The notes beneath the pieces were generated by a model. That model made no database searches. It saw only the letters and a list, made by a program, of their open reading frames with translations, and was not told the DNA's origin. 64,000 nt of DNA. Source: Bin87 sp965219925 (GTDB taxonomy: Bacteria; Chloroflexota; Dehalococcoidia; Lucifugimonadales; UBA3495). Positions 24,215 through 32,208 of the stretch are shown one piece after another. Both the position numbers and the translations under genes were made by a program. Each line of letters begins with the position of its first letter. Position 1 is the stretch's first letter. The stretch lies in NCBI GenBank assembly GCA_965219925.1, contig OZ244795.1:1488001-1552000 (forward strand), read 5' to 3'.

Positions 24215-26491
24215 GTGACAACCTCCAACATGGTTTTATCGGAAACCGAATACGACGTAGTTGGCAAACGTCCGGTGCGACCGGATGGTGTGGACAAAGT
24301 CACGGGACGTGCGCAGTATGGCGCGGATCTGAACCTTGCCGGCCTGCTGCAAGGACGAGTGTTGCGCAGCCCCCACGCCCACGCCCGTATCAATTCTATT
24401 GACGTGAGCAAAGCCCAGGCGCTGGCGGGAGTGCGGGCAGTTGTTACCGCAGCCGATCTGCCGTTCGCCGCGCTGAGCAAAGCTGAATTGGGGAACGATT
24501 ACAACCGGTTCAAGTTCCTGAGCGACAATTTCCTGGCTAGTGACAAGGCGCTGTATCGAGGTCACGCGGTGGCCGCAGTGGCCGCTGACAACGCCCACGT
24601 CGCCGAGGCTGCTCTGGCGTTGATCGACGTCGACTATGAAGTTCTGCAACCGGTTTTGGATGTGCGTGGTGCGATGCTTGAGGGGTCACCGCTGCTCCAT
24701 GACGACCTGATCCATACTTCCGCGATGGGCGATATGTCCGATCAGCCGAGTAACGTCGCGTCTTACATGAAAATTGAAAAGGGCGACGTTGCGTCGGGGT
24801 TTACCAATTCCGACGCCATTGTAGAACGGGAATTCACGACCGCCTCGGTACACCAGGGCTATATTGAGCCACACAATGCCACTGCCCACTGGCGGCCGGA
24901 CGGGCAAATCAACATCTGGTGCAGCACGCAAGGGGCGTTCGTCGTGCGCGCCAACACCGCCGATGTTTTGCGGGTGGATATTTCCGACGTGCGGGTTACG
25001 CCCATGGAGATTGGCGGGGGCTTTGGAGGAAAAGTCTCGTTCTATATTGAACCGGTGGCCGCGTTGCTGTCCCGCAAAGCCGGCGCCCCGGTCAAGATTC
25101 TGATGAGCCGAACCGAAGTTTTTGAGGGAAGTGGCCCGGCGCCCGGCAGTTGGATGCGGGTCAAAATGGGAGCGACCAAAGAGGGGAAGATAACGGCCGC
25201 CGAATTCGAACTGGCATTTGAAGCCGGGGCGTATCCGGGTTCCCCGGTGATGCAGGGGGCCACCTGCGCCTTCGCCTGTTACAACCTGGAGAATGCATTG
25301 GTAGAAGGCTACGACGTGATGGTCAACAAACCCAAGACCGCTGCCTATCGCGCTCCGGGTTCGCCACAGGCTGCCTTTGGTGTTGAGCAGGTCGTGGACG
25401 AGCTGTGTGTTGAACTTGGCATGGACCCGATCACGTTCCGCCTCAACAACGCTTCGGTCGAAGGCACTCGAAAAGTGGAAGGGCCGGTGTTTCAGCGGAT
25501 CGGACTGGTTGAATGTCTGGAAGCCGCGCGAAATCACGACCACTATCAATCCCCGCTGGAGGGGCCCAATCGCGGACGCGGTGTTGCGGCCGGTTTTTGG
25601 ATGAACCGGGGATTCCATTCAAGTGTTAACATGACGGTCAATCCCGACGGCACCGTCAACCTGATCGAGGGATCAGTAGATATCGGCGGTTCCCGGGCAT
25701 CCATCGCTCAGCAGGCAGCCGAGACACTGGGCATCGAATATGACGACATAAAGCCGCAGGTGGTCGATACGGATTCGATTGGATTCACCATGGTCACCGG
25801 TGGTAGTCGGACCACATTCGCCACCGGCTGGGCTGCCATCCTCGCAGCGGAAGATGTCATGCAGCAAATGGTCGAGCGGGCGGCGTCAATTTGGGACGTC
25901 CCGGCCGACGAGGTCGAGTATGACCGGGGAACCATCCGCCACAAGTCTCAAGAGTTAAGCTTCACGTTCGGGGAATTGGCGAGGCAGCTGTACACGACTG
26001 GCGGCGGCATTACGGGCACGGCCAGCCTCGACCCCACCGGAGAGGGCAATTCATTCGCGGTTCACCTGGTGGATGTGGAAGTTGATCCGGATACCGGCAA
26101 AACAACCATTCTCCGCTACACGGCCATCCAGGACGCCGGCAAAGCCGTGCATCCCAGTTACGTGGAAGGACAAATCCAGGGTGGCGCTGTGCAGGGGATT
26201 GGCTGGGCGCTGAATGAGGAATACTTCTTCAACGACAGCGGTCAGATGGTGAACTCCAGTTTTCTGGATTATCGAATGCCCACGGCATTGGACCTGCCGA
26301 TGATTGACACCGTGATCGTCGAGGTAGCCAATCCCGGCCATCCATACGGCGTGCGTGGCGTCGGCGAGGTGCCCATTGTCCCTCCATTGCCGGCGATTGC
26401 CAGCGCGATTGCTGGCGCCACTGGCAAGCGAATGACGAGTCTCCCCATTACGCCGGGGAGTGTCTTGGAAGCGGACTGGAACGGGGCGTAA
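24215..26491 (+). CDS. Molybdenum hydroxylase large subunit, xanthine dehydrogenase family
   Basis: The 758-residue subunit binds the molybdopterin cytosine dinucleotide cofactor. Family motifs are VTGRAQYGADL near the N-terminus, HQGYIEPHNATAHW, GGGFGGK at about residue 269, and GVRGVGEVPIVPP near 713, whose Glu is the expected catalytic base. The active-site loop reads AAYRAPGSPQ, not the CSFR form of true CO dehydrogenases, so a hydroxylase of an unidentified (hetero)cyclic or aldehyde substrate is more likely. GTG 24215 has GAGGTGAAG upstream. Downstream genes encode a cytochrome c and a MoaD-like protein. Confidence 0.93.
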   Translation: MTTSNMVLSETEYDVVGKRPVRPDGVDKVTGRAQYGADLNLAGLLQGRVLRSPHAHARINSIDVSKAQALAGVRAVVTAADLPFAALSKAELGNDYNRFKFLSDNFLASDKALYRGHAVAAVAADNAHVAEAALALIDVDYEVLQPVLDVRGAMLEGSPLLHDDLIHTSAMGDMSDQPSNVASYMKIEKGDVASGFTNSDAIVEREFTTASVHQGYIEPHNATAHWRPDGQINIWCSTQGAFVVRANTADVLRVDISDVRVTPMEIGGGFGGKVSFYIEPVAALLSRKAGAPVKILMSRTEVFEGSGPAPGSWMRVKMGATKEGKITAAEFELAFEAGAYPGSPVMQGATCAFACYNLENALVEGYDVMVNKPKTAAYRAPGSPQAAFGVEQVVDELCVELGMDPITFRLNNASVEGTRKVEGPVFQRIGLVECLEAARNHDHYQSPLEGPNRGRGVAAGFWMNRGFHSSVNMTVNPDGTVNLIEGSVDIGGSRASIAQQAAETLGIEYDDIKPQVVDTDSIGFTMVTGGSRTTFATGWAAILAAEDVMQQMVERAASIWDVPADEVEYDRGTIRHKSQELSFTFGELARQLYTTGGGITGTASLDPTGEGNSFAVHLVDVEVDPDTGKTTILRYTAIQDAGKAVHPSYVEGQIQGGAVQGIGWALNEEYFFNDSGQMVNSSFLDYRMPTALDLPMIDTVIVEVANPGHPYGVRGVGEVPIVPPLPAIASAIAGATGKRMTSLPITPGSVLEADWNGA

Positions 26492-26581
26492 CCGGCGTCG
26501 GAACCAAAACTGCGGGCTTGGGTTGCATGGCCCAGCCAGACGGGTTGCAGTCGTGATTCATCGATCGTGAAGGATGAGGCG

Positions 26582-27037
26582 ATGGGAATACCGAACTGGA
26601 AGGTTGTGCGCCCAGGCCTGCTGCTCTTCGGAATTGGCGTGGCCTGGGTGATTCTTGCCGGCGGTTGCGCTACGGCAAACGACGAAATCGCGGTGGCTGA
26701 TCCGGTGGAAACTGCGCCGGGCGCATCAGCGATAGAGCTTTCCGCCACGGCGCGGGAAGGTGAAAAGCTCTTTGAAGCGAATTGCATGGTCTGCCACGGA
26801 GCGCGTGGTACCGGGTCCGCAACCGGGCCGCCATTAGTGCACCCCATCTACGAGCCTGGCCACCACTCGGATAATTCGATCCGTGCCGCGGTTCAATCCG
26901 GAGTCCAGTCGCATCATTGGACGTTTGGAGATATGCCGGCTATTGTGACGGTTGCACCGGATCAATTGGACCAAATCATTTGCTATGTCCGCGAGTTGCA
27001 GGTAGCAGAAGGTATCGCCGATAAAGCGCCGTGCTGA
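26582..27037 (+). CDS. Cytochrome c lipoprotein
   Basis: The 151-residue product has an N-terminal hydrophobic segment (residues 10-28) ending in ILAGGC, a possible though non-ideal lipobox, then a class I cytochrome c domain. The haem motif is C68-MV-C71-H72 and the likely axial Met is in FGDMPAI. ATG 26582 has AAGGATGAGGCG before it; a GTG five codons upstream is weaker. As it directly follows the hydroxylase genes, it may take electrons from that enzyme at the outer face of the membrane, but the hydroxylase itself has no export signal, so a link is only inferred. Confidence 0.85.
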   Translation: MGIPNWKVVRPGLLLFGIGVAWVILAGGCATANDEIAVADPVETAPGASAIELSATAREGEKLFEANCMVCHGARGTGSATGPPLVHPIYEPGHHSDNSIRAAVQSGVQSHHWTFGDMPAIVTVAPDQLDQIICYVRELQVAEGIADKAPC

Positions 27038-27147
27038 TTGCATTGGTGGCGATGAGGTCGAGCTTGCTTACACGTGGGCAGGACACGGTGGGTTATCATA
27101 ATCTTGAAACGGGCCCGGCGATTTATCGGCATGACTGGAGGTGTTTC

Positions 27148-27414
27148 GTGGCAAAAGTATTCGTTCCCACGATGTTGCAAGCCACCACCGGCGGAGTAAA
27201 AGAGGTGGACGTCAACGCCCGGAACGTTCGCCAGGCAATTGAACAGCTGGACCAATTGTTTCCCGGCATCGCCGGTCGCCTGATGGAAGATGATGAGATT
27301 CGCCCAAATCTGGCGGTGGCAGTGGATGGGGAAGTGGCGCGCATGGGCTTATTGGAGCGGGTCGGCCAGGATACGGAGATTCATTTCGTCCCCGCAATTG
27401 GAGGCGGCATTTAG
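27148..27414 (+). CDS. MoaD/ThiS family sulfur carrier-like protein
   Basis: The 88-residue beta-grasp protein resembles MoaD, the small subunit of molybdopterin synthase, or related ubiquitin-like sulfur carriers. Typical features are FVPTMLQATTGGVKEVDV at the start, LFPGIAGRLMEDDEIRPNLA and the IHFVPAIGGGI end. The C-terminus is GGGI rather than an exposed GG, so trimming of the last Ile would be needed for thiocarboxylation. GTG 27148 has GGAGG six bases upstream; an upstream ATG at 27031 would add 39 non-conserved residues. It fits a cofactor role for the hydroxylase operon. Confidence 0.85.
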   Translation: MAKVFVPTMLQATTGGVKEVDVNARNVRQAIEQLDQLFPGIAGRLMEDDEIRPNLAVAVDGEVARMGLLERVGQDTEIHFVPAIGGGI

Positions 27415-27484
27415 CCATTTGGCGGAGTTTCGTGCGGAGCCGCTCCACCCGGTACGAGCGCGGGCATCGGGCGACCGGTGGCGC

Positions 27485-27631
27485 CTCACCTGCTGTCATT
27501 GCGAGGAGCGCAGCGACGTGGCAATCTCGTTGAGGTTGAACACACGTCAACCAACCGCCGTTGCTATGGCGACGAGATTGCCACCCCCGTATCAAGTACG
27601 GGGTCGCAATGACAAAGTGGGTACGCGTGAG
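27485..27631. mobile_element. MITE, family B, internally deleted left end (147 bp)
   Basis: The right end AAAGTGGGTACGCGTGAG is complete; the left end keeps CTCAC but then joins the core directly, so part of the terminal repeat is lost. Exact 10-bp target duplications CCGGTGGCGC are at 27475-27484 and 27632-27641. The core is the type II GTCATTGCGAGGAGCG palindrome, and the right arm contains a small extra hairpin (CCCCGTATC...GTACGGGG at 27585-27603). Confidence 0.88.
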
Positions 27632-27709
27632 CCGGTGGCGCAGATTGACCCGTACCGCAGGGGCAGATACAATTACGTTCAATATCAGGCGCCAAGATTT
27701 AGATTTGTG

Positions 27710-28273
27710 ATGAATTCTACGGCATTGCCAAGTGACAATCCCCAAGCACCCGGAGAAGAGTTTGCTTTTGCGGTAGCGGCGCAAGTTGCGGGCGAGATGC
27801 CCGTTAGCGAGGCTGTATCGAAAGCGATTTCGGCTGGTGGGCTGGTCTTTCGGGAGGCGGACGATGGTATTGAAACGTTGCTTTGCGCCAGGACACGGCC
27901 GGGCCGCCAGGGTCCGGACGCTCCCTTAAGTTGGCGTTTGCCTAAAGGAACGCCCGAGCCGGGCGAAAGCGTGGAGGAGACGGCCCGCCGTGAGGTGCAG
28001 GAAGAAACCGGCGTGCACGTGAGTCTGATCGCTCCGATCACCAGTATCCAGTATTACTTTGTGGGCCACGATGACGGAGTTCGCTATGACAAGACGGTCC
28101 ATTTTTATCTGATGGAACCACTTGGGGGCAGTACCGCCGATCATGATGCCGAGTTCGACGTGGTCGAATGGCAAGCCTACGACCGCGCGTTGCAGTTGCT
28201 CGAATACGACAATGAGCGCAGCGTTCTGGAAGCAGCGCGATCATTGATCGCCTCCTACCGGGATGGCGAATGA
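27710..28273 (+). CDS. NUDIX hydrolase
   Basis: The 187-residue product has a complete Nudix box, GTPEPGESVEETARREVQEE followed by TGV, at about residue 83, with all Glu ligands for Mg present. NUDIX enzymes cleave nucleoside diphosphate derivatives; the substrate is not evident. An open frame extends upstream through the repeat to 27290, but that part is repeat-derived and the ATG at 27710 is the first plausible start. The stop codon overlaps the start of the next gene (ATGA). Confidence 0.9.
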   Translation: MNSTALPSDNPQAPGEEFAFAVAAQVAGEMPVSEAVSKAISAGGLVFREADDGIETLLCARTRPGRQGPDAPLSWRLPKGTPEPGESVEETARREVQEETGVHVSLIAPITSIQYYFVGHDDGVRYDKTVHFYLMEPLGGSTADHDAEFDVVEWQAYDRALQLLEYDNERSVLEAARSLIASYRDGE

Positions 28274-28902
28274 CCATGGATCGGACCATCGTTCTAAGGG
28301 GGGTGCGCGTGCTGCTGCGTGGCAAACGCATTCAGGATGCGGAGTTGGATTACATCTGGCGCAGTGATCCGGAAATAGCCCGCCTGGACGCCGCGTATCC
28401 TCTCACAATGAAATACGAACGATACCTGAAACTCTTTGAAGACCAGATCCGTTGGCCCACCCCAGGTTCTCATCATTTCGCTATTGAGGTGGCCGGCGGG
28501 AAGTTTATCGGCAACTGCATGTATTATGACCTCGACAGCCTTTCAAAAGAAGCTGAATTGGGCATCGTAATTGGAGACCGAGATTACTGGAGTGGCGGGT
28601 ATGGGTACGATGCAGTGGTAACGCTGTTGCATCATATGTTTGACGATTTGCGGTTGAAACGGGTTTATCTGCACACGCTGGATTGGAATCACCGCGCGCA
28701 AAAATGCTTCGAACGATCCGGATTCAATCCGGCGCGCGAGGTGCGGCGGATGTCCCATAATTTCATCCTGATGGAAGTATATCGAGACGATTGGGACGCA
28801 ACGTCGAGTGAGCGATTGGCGCTCAGGCAGCAGTATCTGGATCAACGAGGTGGTTTGCTGGTCGGCGACGATGATGCCGTCGCCGCGGGTCCGATAGCGT
28901 AA
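28270..28902 (+). CDS. GNAT acetyltransferase
   Basis: The 210-residue product is a RimJ/RimL-type GNAT enzyme: LRGVRVLLRGKRIQDAELDY at the start, GNCMYYDLDSLSKEAELGIV in the centre, then GDRDYWSGGYGYDAV and the LDWNHRAQKCFERSGF acetyl-CoA-binding helix. Its start codon overlaps the NUDIX stop codon, so the two genes are translationally coupled. The acceptor substrate is unknown. Confidence 0.88.
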   Translation: MTMDRTIVLRGVRVLLRGKRIQDAELDYIWRSDPEIARLDAAYPLTMKYERYLKLFEDQIRWPTPGSHHFAIEVAGGKFIGNCMYYDLDSLSKEAELGIVIGDRDYWSGGYGYDAVVTLLHHMFDDLRLKRVYLHTLDWNHRAQKCFERSGFNPAREVRRMSHNFILMEVYRDDWDATSSERLALRQQYLDQRGGLLVGDDDAVAAGPIA

Positions 28903-28935
28903 TCCCTGTCCGGCAAATACAGCCATCGGTGGAGA

Positions 28936-29655
28936 TCAACCGTTGGCTGCGATTATCGCCTCTGAAATGGTGATGTCCCCCGTGTATAGGGCCCTACCGA
29001 TGATCGCGGCCTCGGCCCCGGTGGGCACCAATTTCGACACATGCTCCGGAGCGCCAACACCTCCGGCGGACAGAACGTTGAGTCCGCTGGTCTGGGCGAG
29101 GGCCGCGGTTGCTGAGTAATTGGGTTCTTCCAGGGTTCCATCGCGGGAAATGTCGGTATAAAGCACACGCACGACACCCAACTCTGCCATGCGGGCGGCC
29201 AATTCGATGGCGGTAATTTCCGACGTTTCGGTCCAACCGCGGATGGCGACCAAACCATCCCTGGCGTCGAGAGCGACCACAACTCGGTCACTGCCGAACC
29301 GACGGCATAATTCCTCAACCAGATCGGGGTTGGACACGGCGGCAGTTCCGACAACGACGCGAGCCGCTCCGGCATCGAGCAAACCGGAGGCTGTATCTAT
29401 GCTTCGGATACCGCCGCCAACCTGCACCGGAATAGTGAGCGACCGTGTGATAGCCGAGATTGCGGCAAGATTAGCCGGGTTGCCACTGTGGGCTCCGTCA
29501 AGATCCACGATGTGGAGGCGCTGCCCACCTTCCGATTGCCATCGCTCGGCCACCTCCAGGGGGTTGTCGGAAAATACGGTTTCCTGCGCGTAATCGCCCT
29601 GATACAAACGTACGCAATTGCCGCCTCTTAAGTCTATTGCCGGGATGATTTCCAT
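28936..29655 (-). CDS. hisA: Phosphoribosylformimino-AICAR ribotide isomerase HisA
   Basis: HisA performs the fourth step of histidine biosynthesis on a (beta-alpha)8 barrel. The 239-residue product begins MEIIPAIDLRGGNCVRLYQG with the catalytic Asp at residue 8, has the phosphate-binding VGGGIRS near residue 78 and the second catalytic Asp in YTDISRDG near 168, then SAGGVGAPEHV. It follows hisH after 20 bp; hisF is not adjacent in the window. Confidence 0.95.
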   Translation of the reverse strand: MEIIPAIDLRGGNCVRLYQGDYAQETVFSDNPLEVAERWQSEGGQRLHIVDLDGAHSGNPANLAAISAITRSLTIPVQVGGGIRSIDTASGLLDAGAARVVVGTAAVSNPDLVEELCRRFGSDRVVVALDARDGLVAIRGWTETSEITAIELAARMAELGVVRVLYTDISRDGTLEEPNYSATAALAQTSGLNVLSAGGVGAPEHVSKLVPTGAEAAIIGRALYTGDITISEAIIAANG

Positions 29656-29675
29656 GGAGGTTGCGACCTGCGCCG

Positions 29676-30332
29676 CTATGCGGCGGTACCAGTGATCTGC
29701 TTGACGAAGTTAGCGTAAATGCGCAGCCCGTTTTCGCCGCTCTTTTCGGGGTGGAATTGGGTTGCTACCACATTGTCGCGGGCGTATATACTGCAAAATT
29801 CCACGCCGTAGTCGGTAAGTCCGGCCACATGGTCGCGGTGCATTGGGTCGGCATAATAACTGTGCACGAAGTAGAAATGACTGTCCTGGGGGATGCCGGC
29901 CCACAATGGATGATCTGATTGAAAACGGACGGTATTCCAGCCCATGTGGGGTACCTTGAGGCCGTCCGGCAGGCGTCGCACCCGTCCTGGAACGAGACCG
30001 ATGCAATCGGCATCGCCCTCGTCGGTAGCATCCAACAGGAGCTGCAAACCGAGGCAAACACCAAAAAAAGGCCGTCCACTGGCGATATATTCCAGCAGAG
30101 GCTGCACCAGGCCGCGTGAACGAAGCGCTGACATTGCCGCCGGCCCGGAACCAACGCCGGGCAGTACGACGGCGTCTGCGGAAGCGACGCGGGCCGCGTC
30201 TGACGTTACACATGGAACGACGCCGGCTTTCTCGATGGCTCGGGCGACGCTTCTCAAGTTGCCGGAATCGTAGTCAATTACGACGATTCGGGGTTCGCGG
30301 GGCGGGTCTTCGGCCATCGCGCTATCAGACAC
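29676..30332 (-). CDS. hisH: Imidazole glycerol phosphate synthase subunit HisH
   Basis: HisH is the glutaminase subunit that supplies ammonia to HisF. The 218-residue product is a class I glutamine amidotransferase: IVVIDYDSGNLRSVARAIEK at the N-terminus, nucleophile Cys in FFGVCLGLQLL near residue 92, and the catalytic His-Pro-Glu in TQFHPEKSGENG near residue 197. Its 5' end overlaps the adenosyltransferase gene by eight bases, and hisA follows it. Confidence 0.95.
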   Translation of the reverse strand: MSDSAMAEDPPREPRIVVIDYDSGNLRSVARAIEKAGVVPCVTSDAARVASADAVVLPGVGSGPAAMSALRSRGLVQPLLEYIASGRPFFGVCLGLQLLLDATDEGDADCIGLVPGRVRRLPDGLKVPHMGWNTVRFQSDHPLWAGIPQDSHFYFVHSYYADPMHRDHVAGLTDYGVEFCSIYARDNVVATQFHPEKSGENGLRIYANFVKQITGTAA

Positions 30333-30912
30333 GATCGCCGGTGGCCCGTTCGATGGGGATCTCCCGATCGTGGTAACGAGCCAGGACGAACAGCAGGTCT
30401 CCCAACCGGTTGAGATAGGCCAGAATCAGGTTGTTGGTCAACCCGCCGACCTCAGCCAGGGCGACTACCCTGCGCTCAGCAGTGCGAATGACGGTTCGCG
30501 CTGAATCCATCGCCGATGACGACGGCGTCCCGCCCGGCAGGATGAATACCTGGGGCATCTGGAAATGCGTTTCCAGTTCGTCGATTATCTCTTCCAGCTT
30601 GTCCACCATCGCTTCGGTAACCGGAGTGAAGTGTTGATGGAACAGATCGTATTTTTCGGGATCAGTTGCCAACTCGGCAGCGACAGTGAACAATTCGCGC
30701 TGCAAATCCCTCAGGATGTTTTTGACCTTGTCGTCGTCGGTCAACGAGCGGGCCAGACCCATCAGGCTGACGGCTTCATCGGTGATCCCGTAAGCCTCCG
30801 TGTGCGGGTTGGCTTTGGACACACGGCCACCATAAAGCAGGCTGGTCTCGCCCTGGTCGCCGTATTTGGTGTACACGCGCTTGCGGCGTGAAGATGACGA
30901 AGATGTACTCAT
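30325..30912 (-). CDS. ATP:cob(I)alamin adenosyltransferase, PduO type
   Basis: The 195-residue protein converts cob(I)alamin to adenosylcobalamin. The PduO-type signature KRVYTKYGDQGETSLLYGGR lies near the N-terminus after a Ser-rich start, followed by DEAVSLMGLARSL, LPGGTPSSSAMDSARTV and RTAERRVVALAE, then LNRLGDLLFVLAR. ATG 30912 has GGGAG nine bases upstream; a start 11 codons earlier is less likely. It is in one transcription unit with hisH and hisA, an uncommon partnership. Confidence 0.93.
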   Translation of the reverse strand: MSTSSSSSRRKRVYTKYGDQGETSLLYGGRVSKANPHTEAYGITDEAVSLMGLARSLTDDDKVKNILRDLQRELFTVAAELATDPEKYDLFHQHFTPVTEAMVDKLEEIIDELETHFQMPQVFILPGGTPSSSAMDSARTVIRTAERRVVALAEVGGLTNNLILAYLNRLGDLLFVLARYHDREIPIERATGDRV

Positions 30913-30995
30913 TTTTAGATACTCCCGTGCCAATTTCGGCGACACATCATTCTAGCACTACCTTGACGGCATCGCTACCCGGAGCGCCGGCAACG

Positions 30996-31117
30996 CAGGG
31001 CTTTTTCAAAGTCCTCCGACCCCCGCTCATGGTGAGCTTGTCGAACCATCGGAGACCATCCTTCGACAGGCTCAGGATGAGCGGGTGGTGAATTTCCACA
31101 ACTTTGAAGAGGCTCTG
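30996..31117. mobile_element. MITE, family D, opposite orientation (122 bp)
   Basis: The element is the reverse orientation of the copy at 14833-14954: CAGGGCTTTTTCAAAG at the left, ACTTTGAAGAGGCTCTG at the right and the TTCGACAGGCTCAGGATGAG palindrome inside. Flanking 9-bp repeats CCGGCAACG (30987-30995) and CCGGCAACC (31118-31126) match at eight of nine positions. A family A element follows after 25 bp. Confidence 0.82.
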
Positions 31118-31142
31118 CCGGCAACCGTACGCGGGGCGCCTG

Positions 31143-31286
31143 CAGGGTCATTCGGTTGTCATTGCGAGGAGCGCAGCGACGTGGCAATCTCGTTGAGGTT
31201 GAGCACGTGCCGGGGAACCATCATTGCTACGGCGACGAGATTGCCACGCTGCGCTCGCAATGACATGAGGAAAACGAAAGGCCCTG
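31143..31286. mobile_element. MITE, family A (144 bp)
   Basis: The left end CAGGGTCATTCGGTTGTCAT and right end CGAAAGGCCCTG form the family A termini. Exact 10-bp target duplications GGGGCGCCTG are at 31133-31142 and 31287-31296. The core is the type II version (GTTGAGGTTGAGCACGTGCC) and is almost identical to the copies at 33472-33616 and 44231-44375. It lies 98 bp upstream of cofE. Confidence 0.9.
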
Positions 31287-31384
31287 GGGGCGCCTGTGAT
31301 CCGTTGGGAAGACAATGGTCAGGTGATAAACTGACGATACAGGGGATCCACGTCAGAATCTACTGCCAAGTTGGGGAGGACACC

Positions 31385-32143
31385 ATGCCGCCGGAAATTC
31401 GCGCCATCGGAATCGAAGGGTTGCCTGAAGTGCGCGCCGGGGACGACCTGGCGACGCAGATCATGGATGCCTGCGCTGCTCAAGGAACGCCGATTGAAGA
31501 TGGCGACGTGTTAGTGGTTACCCAGAAAATCGTCAGCAAAGCTGAAGGGCGGGTGATGACCATCGACGATGTTGAAGCGTCTCCGTTGGCGGTGGCTATC
31601 ACCGAGGGGCACCGGCGTGACCCGCGCCACACTGAGATGATTTTACGGGAAAGCCGCCGAATCGTTCGTATGGATAGGGGCGTGATTATCAGCGAGACCT
31701 ATCACGGTTATATTTGCGCCAACGCCGGCATCGATGCTTCCAACATTCCCGGGGCTAACGCGATTTGTCTGCTACCGGTGGATCCTGATGCTTCGGCTCG
31801 ACAGATCAGGGATGCGATACGGGTGCGGCTTGGAGTCGATGTGGCCGTGTTGGTTTCTGACACATTTGGCCGTCCATGGCGGAACGGAGCCATCAACGTG
31901 TCGATTGGCGTAGCCGGCTTCAATCCGGTGGTTAGCTACGTGGGTGAGTTTGATCCTCACGGCAACGAATTGCACACTACGACCATTGCAGTGGCAGACG
32001 AGCTCGCGGCCACCGCTGAACTGGTCACCGGAAAATTGCTCGGCGTACCCGTGGCAATCATCAAGGGTTATCCCATCGAAAGAATGGACGATGCTGATAG
32101 CAGAGCAATAGTGAGGGATTCGGACAAGGACCTTTTCCGCTAG
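31385..32143 (+). CDS. cofE: Coenzyme F420-0:L-glutamate ligase CofE
   Basis: CofE adds L-glutamate residues to F420-0, the last step of coenzyme F420 biosynthesis. The 252-residue product has GDVLVVTQKIVSKAEGR near residue 39, then RRDPRHTEMILRESRRIVRM, ICANAGIDASN and DTFGRPWRNG, with GYPIER near the C-terminus; all are conserved in CofE/FbiB. ATG 31385 has GGGGAGG nearby; the frame is open through the repeat upstream but that part is not protein-like. It shows that the host makes F420, which fits the LLM oxidoreductase at 57870-58793. Confidence 0.94.
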   Translation: MPPEIRAIGIEGLPEVRAGDDLATQIMDACAAQGTPIEDGDVLVVTQKIVSKAEGRVMTIDDVEASPLAVAITEGHRRDPRHTEMILRESRRIVRMDRGVIISETYHGYICANAGIDASNIPGANAICLLPVDPDASARQIRDAIRVRLGVDVAVLVSDTFGRPWRNGAINVSIGVAGFNPVVSYVGEFDPHGNELHTTTIAVADELAATAELVTGKLLGVPVAIIKGYPIERMDDADSRAIVRDSDKDLFR

Positions 32144-32208
32144 TGCAATCGGTGGATCATCGTGATCTGCTCCGAAGCCCGGCCGGTTATCCGTTGGTTG
32201 CCCAGATG

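Noticed and set aside
24686..25618. A 310-codon minus-strand open frame
   Set aside because: It is antisense to the molybdenum hydroxylase large subunit and shows no protein-like motifs.
24215..26491. Label as aerobic CO dehydrogenase large subunit (coxL)
   Set aside because: The active-site loop AAYRAPGSPQ lacks the Cys-Ser-Phe-Arg signature of true CO dehydrogenases, so only the xanthine dehydrogenase family is supported.
27290..27709. N-terminal extension of the NUDIX protein
   Set aside because: The extension runs through a MITE and the MoaD-like gene in another frame. The ATG at 27710 gives a complete NUDIX protein.
31085..31384. N-terminal extension of CofE
   Set aside because: It is read through repeat sequence upstream; the family start is at ATG 31385.
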